A DNA stretch of 43,098 bases, taken from the NCBI GenBank assembly GCA_023460235.1, contig JAEWRE010000033.1:1-43098 (forward strand), written 5' to 3'. Shown piece after piece: positions 34,539 through 41,801 of this stretch. The notes below the pieces were generated by a model. It was not told where the DNA came from and searched no databases. It worked only from the letters and a program-made list of their open reading frames with translations. Each line of letters opens with the position of its first letter. Within the stretch, counting starts at the first letter, position 1. The DNA comes from Bacillota bacterium (lineage in GTDB: Bacteria > Bacillota > Clostridia > TANB77 > CAG-465). The position numbers were made by a program, and so were the translations under genes.

Positions 34539-36806
34539 ATGAAAAATAAAAATAAAATTGTTATTTTAATAACAGCTTTAATAATTATAACTATAAGATT
34601 TTGTGATAAAAACTATGTTTTTAATGAGAAATATAAAAATGTAGAATCAATAAAGATGAATGCTAGTATTATTGAGATTTCAGATATTACAGAAGATAAA
34701 ATATCTTATCTTGTAAAATATGATAAAAACAAATTTTTACTTAATGTATATAATGATAAAAATAGTGCTCAAAAAGAAGATGTGGATAATAATTTATATG
34801 AACTAAAATATGGTGATATCATTGAGTTTACTGGAACTATGTCTAAAAATAATAAACTAGGAAACCCATATGAGTTTGACTATAAAAAATACTTAAATTC
34901 AAAAAATATAGTTTCAACTATTTCAACATATAACATTAAGCTTATAGGAAAAGAAAACTCTAATTTAGTATATAAATTTGCATATTCACTAAGAGACTTT
35001 ATAGAATATAGAATTGATGAATTATTACCAAATAGAGAGTCAAATTTATTTAAAAGTATAATGTATGGTGATGATTTAAATTTGGATGAAAATATAAAAG
35101 AATTATTTGATAAAAATGGAATACTCCATATAATATCTGTTTCAGGATCTCATATGATATTAATTGTATCTTTTATATCCATATTAAAAAAGTACATTAA
35201 TAAATATATATTCTTTGGTTTAAATTTTCTTTTAATATACATTTTTTGTATAATTTGTTCTATGGAACTTTCTGTGTTAAGAGCTGGAATAATGGCACTA
35301 ATTCCTTTATGTTTTTCAATATATAAAAAACAAGATTTTAAAATCAGTATATATTCTAATATCTTGTTATCTTTTTTGATTTTATTTATATACAATCCAT
35401 ATTCGATCTTCAATACTGGAATGTTAATGTCTTATGCAGCAGTCATAAGTATAAAAATGTTTTACACGCAAATATATAGTTTATTAAATATAAAACTATT
35501 AAAATTACTTAAAATAAACTATATAAAAAAGAAAACTTTTAAATCTCATATATACTATATTTTTAATATTATAAATAAAGGAATTTCACTTAATTTAGCA
35601 GTTCAAATATTATTGATACCAATGGAAATTCAAAATTTTAATAGGTTTGAACTAGCATCTTTTATTTCAAATTTACTAATTGTCCCTATTGTTTCATTTC
35701 AAAATTTCTTAGGATTTTTAACATTATTTTTTATTCATATTCCATTTATTTCCGATATTTTAATAAATTCAAATTATATATTACTAAAACTTATAGTATT
35801 TTTATCTGAATTATTATTTAAAATAAAAATTCCAACTTTATATATTCCTGACCTAAATATATTTATAATATTTTTTTATTATGCGGTAATTATTATTAAT
35901 AATTATAAAAAGTATATAATTGTAAGATTAAGCAAAACTAAAAAAGAAATATTAAGGTATTCTATTATTTTTTCTAACATATTAATTTCAATATTAATAA
36001 TTTTTAATTATATTTATGTTATATATATAGAAAATTATATTTATTTTTTCTATGTAGAACAAGGAAACATGGCAATGATAAGGGAAAGTGGAAAAACTAT
36101 AATAATGGATATTGGTTCAAAAAAAGAAAAATTAGCTGCTAATGTATTAAATAATTTTTTGCAGGCAAAAGCTATTAAAAATATAGATTTAATAATACTT
36201 TCTCACATGCACGAAGATCATGTAAATGGGCTGTATGATCTAAATGATAAACTAATAGTAGATAACATTGCATTTGGTATGCAAAAGAATAAGGAAGAGG
36301 AAGAATATTTAAAAGTAATAGATTTTATATATAAAAGGAAAATAAATAAACTTGAATTAGAAAAATATGATAATATAAATTTTAAAAATATTAGAATTGA
36401 TATTTTGTCTCCAAATTCAAATAAAAATATTGATAAAACAGATGAATTAAATTCAAATAGTGTTGTTTCGGTAGTGTCTACAAATAAGAAAAGAATGTTA
36501 TTTATGGGTGATGCAACTAAGAAATCTGAAGAAAGTATTATAAATGATTTAAACAATATAGATTCAGTAGAGAAAAAAGATTACTATTTTAAATTACTAT
36601 CTAATATCGATATATTACAAGTTGGACATCATGGCTCTAAAACATCTACATCAGGTATGTTTTTAAATAATATAAAAGTTAAAAATGGTATAATTTCTGC
36701 AAAAAAGAAAGTTTATGGACATCCATCAAAAGAAACAATTGACATTTTAAATGAATACAATATAAATATATTGAATTTAGAGAATTCTGGTGCAATTAGA
36801 TTTTGA
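34539..36806 (+). CDS. comEC: ComEC/Rec2-family DNA uptake channel
   Basis: This 755-residue protein has an N-terminal DUF4131-like OB region (about 30-150, with LGNPYEFDYKKYL), the Competence membrane domain with HIISVSGSHMILIVSF and many hydrophobic helices (about 190-500), and a C-terminal metallo-beta-lactamase-like domain with LSHMHEDHVNG (HxHxDH at 556-561) and VGHHGSKTSTS. In transformable bacteria ComEC carries single-stranded DNA across the membrane. No other com genes are in the window. ATG 34539 has no recognisable ribosome-binding site. Confidence 0.93.
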   Translation: MKNKNKIVILITALIIITIRFCDKNYVFNEKYKNVESIKMNASIIEISDITEDKISYLVKYDKNKFLLNVYNDKNSAQKEDVDNNLYELKYGDIIEFTGTMSKNNKLGNPYEFDYKKYLNSKNIVSTISTYNIKLIGKENSNLVYKFAYSLRDFIEYRIDELLPNRESNLFKSIMYGDDLNLDENIKELFDKNGILHIISVSGSHMILIVSFISILKKYINKYIFFGLNFLLIYIFCIICSMELSVLRAGIMALIPLCFSIYKKQDFKISIYSNILLSFLILFIYNPYSIFNTGMLMSYAAVISIKMFYTQIYSLLNIKLLKLLKINYIKKKTFKSHIYYIFNIINKGISLNLAVQILLIPMEIQNFNRFELASFISNLLIVPIVSFQNFLGFLTLFFIHIPFISDILINSNYILLKLIVFLSELLFKIKIPTLYIPDLNIFIIFFYYAVIIINNYKKYIIVRLSKTKKEILRYSIIFSNILISILIIFNYIYVIYIENYIYFFYVEQGNMAMIRESGKTIIMDIGSKKEKLAANVLNNFLQAKAIKNIDLIILSHMHEDHVNGLYDLNDKLIVDNIAFGMQKNKEEEEYLKVIDFIYKRKINKLELEKYDNINFKNIRIDILSPNSNKNIDKTDELNSNSVVSVVSTNKKRMLFMGDATKKSEESIINDLNNIDSVEKKDYYFKLLSNIDILQVGHHGSKTSTSGMFLNNIKVKNGIISAKKKVYGHPSKETIDILNEYNINILNLENSGAIRF

Positions 36807-36857
36807 ATAAATGTATAAATTTGTTAAAAAGACAAATTATATTAGTAGGTGATACAA

Positions 36858-37445
36858 GTGATTGAAACGAAAAAATATAGAATATTAGTAATTGCAGTAT
36901 TTTTTGTTTTACTCTTTGGAGGTATGTATATTGGATATAAAACATCTTCTAAAGGAAATAAAAACTTAAATGAAAATACAGAGCCGGTTGTAAATAATAA
37001 AGATAATGAAAATGAGGTAAATGTATACGAGCCAGTGAGCACTAAAAAGTATGATGTTAAGATAATTTATCAAGATTATTATACTTTATGTGGAGAAACT
37101 ATTACAAGTGAAGAAACTAAATATGACATTACTTTAGATGATCTTAAGACTAAGGTAATAGATGTTGCAAAAGAAAAAGGATACGAAGTTATAGAACAAT
37201 CAAATGATGAAGTAACTTTGAGAAAAACTCAAAATAGAAATTGTCCAAATCATTTTGAAGTAAAATATGAAAATGGTAGTATTGTAATATATGAATTAGT
37301 TGATGAATCTGTAAAAACAGAATATAAAAAACTAGATATTACTGCTGATCATATAAGAGCAGAGTTACTTGAAGAATTAAATGAAGGCATAAGAGTTAAT
37401 AGCAAAGAGGAACTAAATCTTTTGATTGAAGATTTAGAAAGCTAA
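36858..37445 (+). CDS. BofC C-terminal-domain-like membrane-anchored protein
   Basis: This 195-residue protein has an N-terminal membrane anchor (about 8-24, ILVIAVFFVLLFGGMYIG) and a ~130-residue outside domain. The last 60 residues (GSIVIYELVDESVKTEY... to LNEGIRVNSKEELNLLIEDLES) have the pattern of the BofC C-terminal domain. BofC restrains the SpoIVB protease in the Bacillus forespore; the role here is inferred. It has two Cys (in TLCGE and NRNCPN). Start GTG 36858 is chosen because AGGTGAT lies just upstream; GTG 36849 overlaps that site. It lies downstream of comEC with a 51-base gap. Confidence 0.6.
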   Translation: MIETKKYRILVIAVFFVLLFGGMYIGYKTSSKGNKNLNENTEPVVNNKDNENEVNVYEPVSTKKYDVKIIYQDYYTLCGETITSEETKYDITLDDLKTKVIDVAKEKGYEVIEQSNDEVTLRKTQNRNCPNHFEVKYENGSIVIYELVDESVKTEYKKLDITADHIRAELLEELNEGIRVNSKEELNLLIEDLES

Positions 37446-37467
37446 GTTTTGTATAATATTATAATAG

Positions 37468-37509
37468 ATACACCATAGCAGGATTAAAATATATTCTGTT
37501 ATGGTGTAT
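37468..37509 (+). terminator. Terminator after the BofC-like gene
   Basis: ATACACCATAGCAGGAT / ATTCTGTTATGGTGTAT is a 17-bp stem with two G-U pairs. The T tract after it is weak. The 5' arm shares ATAGCAGG-TTAAA with the alr terminator. Confidence 0.65.
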
Positions 37510-37535
37510 TATGTATTTTATAATTTATAAAACTA

Positions 37536-37564
37536 TTTACTTATTAAGCCCTACATGATATAAT
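37536..37564 (+). promoter_or_regulatory. Sigma-A promoter of the secreted-protein/radical SAM/smpB unit
   Basis: TTTACT (37536-37541), a 17-base spacer and TATAAT (37559-37564). The predicted start is near 37571. Confidence 0.55.
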
Positions 37565-37594
37565 AAGCTTGTTACTTAAATCGGAGGAATAATA

Positions 37595-39232
37595 ATGTTT
37601 GGTATATTAAAAAAGAAAAGTAGTAAAGTAATTATTGCATCTACATTAACTATAGTTATTGCAACTGTTACATTTGCTATGTTATCTAGCAAAAATGTAC
37701 TTGCAGATGATGATGTCATAACTTATGATACAAGAACAACTGATAATGTTAATTTAAGTGAAGCCGATAAAGAGGCTATTTCAAATAGATTAAAAGTTAT
37801 AAATGAATGTATAGAAAAGATTAAATTGAATGTAAATTCAATAAATAAATCAGTTGAAGAAATAAGAGAACAATCAGAATATGAAACTTATCCTGCTGTT
37901 AGATTAAATGTAGATACACCACTTTTTGGAATAGTATCAGTTATAAATAATAAATTAAAGATTACAGAAAATGTTTCAACAATGGATGTAGCAAAAGGAT
38001 ATTCAATAAAAGATATAATAAAACAAAACTCTATTAAAGTTCCAAGCTTATCAGTTGGATCTTTTGTGGTGCTTACACGTGATGTGAAATTTGATGAGAA
38101 AATAACTATTGCTGATGCTGATAGTGCAATATTACAACTATTTAAATATATAAATCAGACTAATGATATAAAACAATTCTTGAATAATCAAACGACTAAG
38201 ATATTTCAAGGATATATATCAAAAGATAAAAAAGATTCAATGACTGATACTTCAAATAGAATTGATAGTATAGTATCAAGTTTGAAGAAAATAGATGCTA
38301 AAGTAGTAACAATTTCTATGTTATACGCAGACAATGAAAATTATAGTACATACGTAAATAAATATAACAGTATAATTGATGAAGCTTACTCTTTAAAGAG
38401 TAAATTAAAAAATATATTAATTACAGACACTGATTTAAAATCAGTTCAAAAAAATTGTGCTACTCTTGAAGCTTCAACTATAGATTTTTCAGAAGATACT
38501 GATAGAATTTATTCAGAAGTTACAAAAGATGTAGACTTACTAAAAATGTTTAAGAGGGCGACAAGCAATTTAAATGAAAAGAAGCAAAATATTAAAAGTT
38601 ATTTAGATAATTCATATAAAGAAGTAGTAATCAATGATAATTCTAATACTTCAACTGGAGGAGTAAATAGTGCAAATATAAGTAGTAAGCGACAATTTTA
38701 TCCAGTTATTTCATCTGAAAGTTTAAACACTCTAAATGATTTAATAAATAAAATAAATGAACTTATAGTTATGTATATACCATCTGATAGCTATATAACA
38801 GATATACCAGAAGAAGTAATTAATAAGGCTGACGTTATAAATGCTCAAAATCATACTGAGCTCACTTCAGAGAAGAAACTAGAAATATTAAATCAAGTTG
38901 TTATAGTATATACAGATGCAGTAAAACTAGAAAATGAATTTTATTTGAATAATATTGATGTTTTGTTACAAGACACTCAAAATAAGATAGGCGATATTAT
39001 TGAATATACAGACAGTGCTTCACTAAGTAACTTAGATGATATATATATTGATATTCCAAATGATATAACAAATATTAACTCAAAATTTGATATTAATTTA
39101 ACTTTAAATGTGGATATACTTAATAACTTACTTATTCAAAAAAATAACAATTTACTAAGTTTAAATCAAAAGACTGTTAAAGTATATATAGATAACAATA
39201 CAAATAATGTAGTAAATTCTACAAGGCAGTAA
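37595..39232 (+). CDS. Secreted protein of unknown function
   Basis: I do not recognise a family for this 545-residue protein. A signal peptide is clear: MFGILKKKSSK, a hydrophobic core (VIIASTLTIVIATVTFAML) and cleavage near NVLA|DDD (about residue 38). The mature part is predicted mostly helical, rich in Asn, Ser, Ile, Lys and Asp, with heptad-like stretches (NECIEKIKLNVNSINKSVEE). It contains very few Cys and no wall anchor or repeats. GGAGG precedes ATG 37595. It heads a likely operon, with the radical SAM gene 19 bases downstream. An envelope-associated coiled-coil protein is the most that can be said. Confidence 0.75.
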   Translation: MFGILKKKSSKVIIASTLTIVIATVTFAMLSSKNVLADDDVITYDTRTTDNVNLSEADKEAISNRLKVINECIEKIKLNVNSINKSVEEIREQSEYETYPAVRLNVDTPLFGIVSVINNKLKITENVSTMDVAKGYSIKDIIKQNSIKVPSLSVGSFVVLTRDVKFDEKITIADADSAILQLFKYINQTNDIKQFLNNQTTKIFQGYISKDKKDSMTDTSNRIDSIVSSLKKIDAKVVTISMLYADNENYSTYVNKYNSIIDEAYSLKSKLKNILITDTDLKSVQKNCATLEASTIDFSEDTDRIYSEVTKDVDLLKMFKRATSNLNEKKQNIKSYLDNSYKEVVINDNSNTSTGGVNSANISSKRQFYPVISSESLNTLNDLINKINELIVMYIPSDSYITDIPEEVINKADVINAQNHTELTSEKKLEILNQVVIVYTDAVKLENEFYLNNIDVLLQDTQNKIGDIIEYTDSASLSNLDDIYIDIPNDITNINSKFDINLTLNVDILNNLLIQKNNNLLSLNQKTVKVYIDNNTNNVVNSTRQ

Positions 39233-39251
39233 TTTTAAGAGAGGTTTTTAT

Positions 39252-41054
39252 ATGCAAAATGTAACAAGACAAGATTTACTTAAAGTTGAAAAACCTGCAA
39301 GATATGTTGGTGGAGAATATAACCAAGTATTAAAACAAAAAGAAAATATTAAATGTAGATTTGCATTTTGTTTTCCAGATGTATATGATATAGGTATGTC
39401 AAATCTTGGAATGAAAATATTGTATAATGTTTTGAATAAAAGAAATGATACATGGTGCGAAAGAGTATTTGCACCATGGTTTGATTTTGAAAAGATAATG
39501 AGAGAAAAAGATATTACTTTGTATGGTCTTGAATCAAAAGACCCTATAAATGAGTTTGATATAGTTGGTTTTACACTTCAATATGAAATGAGTTATACTA
39601 ATATTTTAAATATGCTTAATCTTTCTAAAATACCAATTCTATCTAAAGATAGAGATAAAGATTATCCTTTTGTAATAGCTGGAGGCCCTTGTGCTTCTAA
39701 TCCTTATCCTTTAAGTAAATTTATAGATATTTTTCTTCTTGGAGATGGAGAAGAATTAATCAATACAGTAGTAGAAAAATATATATTATGGAAAGAAGAA
39801 AAATTACCTAAGGTTGAATTTTTATACAGTATAAAAGATATTCAAGGTGTCTTTATTCCATCAATACATACTAAGAATGATGTAATAAAAAAGGCAGTTA
39901 TTGAAGATTTAGATAAACTTGATTATCCTACTAATTTTGTAGTTCCAAATATGGATATAATTCAAAATAGGATATCTCTTGAACTATTTAGGGGATGTGA
40001 CAGAGGATGTAGATTTTGTCAAGCTGGATATACATACAGGCCTGTAAGAGAAAGATCTGTAGATAAAATTTTAAAACTAGCTACTGAATCTTTAAAGAAT
40101 ACTGGAATGAATGAAATTTCGCTTTCTTCTTTAAGTACTGGTGATTATTCTAATTTTAACTTACTTACTAATTCTTTAATTGATGTCTGTAAGGAAAAAA
40201 ATGTAAATATATCACTTCCATCTTTAAGAGTAGATTCTGTAGATAATGAATTAGCACGAAAACTAAAAGAGTTTAAAAATAATTCTGTAACCATAGCTCC
40301 AGAGGCTGGTAGTCAAAGATTACGAAATGTAATAAATAAAAATATTACTGAAGAAGACATATTAAATTCATGTAGGACTGCTTTTTCAAATGGTTCATCA
40401 TCAATAAAATTATATTTTATGATTGGTTTACCAACTGAAACTTATGAAGATATTGAAGCTATTGTGACCCTTGCAAATAAAATAGTAGAAGAGTACTATA
40501 AAATACCAAAAGAACTAAGAAATGGAAAATGTTTGGTTACAGTTAGTACATCTACATTTGTGCCAAAACCACATACTCCTTTTGAATGGTTTGCACAAAA
40601 TACTATAGATAAAATTGAGCTTAAGCAACAATTTCTAAAAGAAAAAATAAAAGGAAAAAATTTAAAGTTTAATTGGCATAATCCAAATGTAAGTATGCTA
40701 GAAGCAGTTATTTCAAGAGGAGATAATAGAATATGCGATTTAATCCATGAAGCATACAAAAACGGAGCTAAATTTGATAGCTTTGGAGAGAAAATAAATA
40801 TGGATGCATGGAATAAAGCATTTAAGACTACTAAAATTGATCCAAAAGATTATGCTAATAAGGAATATGGATTAGAATATGAATTTCCATGGGACAACAT
40901 AATGCATGGAGTTAATAAAGAATTTTTAATTAGAGAATATAATAAGGCTATTAGTTCTGATATGACTAATAGATGTAGCGAGAGTTGTTCTGCATGTGGA
41001 GTAACTAATATTTCAAAATGTAAATTTGTAAAAGTAGGTGATATTGTTGGATAA
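39252..41054 (+). CDS. B12-binding-type radical SAM protein (TIGR03960 family)
   Basis: This 600-residue protein has an N-terminal B12-binding-like region (PDVYDIGMSNLGMKILYNVLN, DIVGFTLQYEMSYTNIL, FVIAGGPCASNP) and a radical SAM core with RGCDRGCRFCQAG (Cys249, Cys253, Cys256). A Cys-rich tail has SESCSACGV. In many Clostridia this gene is followed by a DUF2344 gene and ribosomal or RNase genes. Here smpB follows instead, overlapping its end by 8 bases. The substrate is unknown; a tRNA or ribosome-related modification is often suspected from context. GAGAGG precedes ATG 39252. Confidence 0.88.
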   Translation: MQNVTRQDLLKVEKPARYVGGEYNQVLKQKENIKCRFAFCFPDVYDIGMSNLGMKILYNVLNKRNDTWCERVFAPWFDFEKIMREKDITLYGLESKDPINEFDIVGFTLQYEMSYTNILNMLNLSKIPILSKDRDKDYPFVIAGGPCASNPYPLSKFIDIFLLGDGEELINTVVEKYILWKEEKLPKVEFLYSIKDIQGVFIPSIHTKNDVIKKAVIEDLDKLDYPTNFVVPNMDIIQNRISLELFRGCDRGCRFCQAGYTYRPVRERSVDKILKLATESLKNTGMNEISLSSLSTGDYSNFNLLTNSLIDVCKEKNVNISLPSLRVDSVDNELARKLKEFKNNSVTIAPEAGSQRLRNVINKNITEEDILNSCRTAFSNGSSSIKLYFMIGLPTETYEDIEAIVTLANKIVEEYYKIPKELRNGKCLVTVSTSTFVPKPHTPFEWFAQNTIDKIELKQQFLKEKIKGKNLKFNWHNPNVSMLEAVISRGDNRICDLIHEAYKNGAKFDSFGEKINMDAWNKAFKTTKIDPKDYANKEYGLEYEFPWDNIMHGVNKEFLIREYNKAISSDMTNRCSESCSACGVTNISKCKFVKVGDIVG

Positions 41055-41514
41055 AAAAGATATAGTTAAAAGAAATGATATATGTATAAAAAATAGGGAA
41101 ATAACATTTAAATATGAAATTATAGATAAAATGGAATGTGGAATTGAGCTTAGAGGAACTGAAGTTAAATCAATAAGAAATTCGATGTGTAATCTAAAAG
41201 ATAGTTTTGCTATAATTTATGGTAGAGAAATTATACTTAAAAATATGCATATTAGTCCATATGAACATGGAAATATAAATAATGTTGATCCAACTCGTGA
41301 TAGAAGATTACTACTTAATAAAAAAGAAATACTAAAGTTTAGTAATAGTATTAAACAAGGCGGATTTGCACTAGTACCAAGTAAACTTTATACTTCAGGA
41401 AAATGGGTTAAAGTAGAGTTATGTTTATGCAAAGGAAAAAAACTATATGACAAAAGAGAATCAATGAAATTAAATGATGCAAAAAAGCAAATCAATGCTT
41501 TTAAAAACATGTAA
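41047..41514 (+). CDS. smpB: SsrA-binding protein SmpB
   Basis: This 155-residue protein brings tmRNA to stalled ribosomes. Family motifs are FKYEIIDKMECGIELRGTEVKSIR, ISPYEHGN, DPTRDRRLLLNKKEI and LVPSKLYTSGKWVKVELCLCKGKKLYDKRE. The C-terminal tail (SMKLNDAKKQINAFKNM) is shorter and less basic than usual. I chose TTG 41047 with GTAGGTG six bases upstream; GTG 41038 lies inside that site. It overlaps the radical SAM stop by eight bases. No tmRNA gene was seen nearby. Confidence 0.93.
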   Translation: MDKKDIVKRNDICIKNREITFKYEIIDKMECGIELRGTEVKSIRNSMCNLKDSFAIIYGREIILKNMHISPYEHGNINNVDPTRDRRLLLNKKEILKFSNSIKQGGFALVPSKLYTSGKWVKVELCLCKGKKLYDKRESMKLNDAKKQINAFKNM

Positions 41515-41554
41515 TATTAAGACTAAAAAATAATAATTTAATTTAAAAATGATA

Positions 41555-41583
41555 TTGTAAAAAGATTTTATTTATGCTAATAT
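41555..41583 (+). promoter_or_regulatory. Possible sigma-A promoter
   Basis: TTGTAA (41555-41560), a 17-base spacer and TAATAT (41578-41583), upstream of the small ORF at 41620. Confidence 0.4.
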
Positions 41584-41619
41584 TTATGTAATAATAATCA
41601 TAGGAGATGAAGTTTATAT

Positions 41620-41721
41620 ATGAACGCAATAAAATCTGTTATAACTATATTAATAACTGCCATATCATATATAAACTTTGTCAGTAAGAAAATATTTTTG
41701 CAAAATTTCAGTGTAATATAA
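41620..41721 (+). CDS. Possible 33-residue membrane peptide
   Basis: The peptide begins MNAIKSVITILITAISYINF and has one hydrophobic helix with a short basic tail. AGGAG ends 13 bases before the ATG, a long spacing, and a plausible promoter lies 40 bases upstream. I do not recognise it, and it may be a chance ORF. Confidence 0.3.
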   Translation: MNAIKSVITILITAISYINFVSKKIFLQNFSVI

Positions 41722-41736
41722 TAAATTAAAATTTAG

Positions 41737-41769
41737 ACCTAAATTGTAGTATAATTCTATAATTTAGGT
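41737..41769 (+). terminator. Hairpin upstream of the pilin-like gene
   Basis: ACCTAAATTGTAG / CTATAATTTAGGT is a 13-bp stem with one G-U pair and a 7-base loop. Only a weak T tract follows, so it may be a terminator or a leader hairpin for the next gene. Confidence 0.5.
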
Positions 41770-41801
41770 TAGTTTGGTTGTAGATGCTTTGGAGGAAATA
41801 T

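Noticed and set aside
41515..41801. tmRNA gene next to smpB
   Set aside because: No GC-rich acceptor stem, no tRNA-like 3' end and no Ala-rich tag ORF. The stretch is AT-rich with a hairpin and one tiny ORF.
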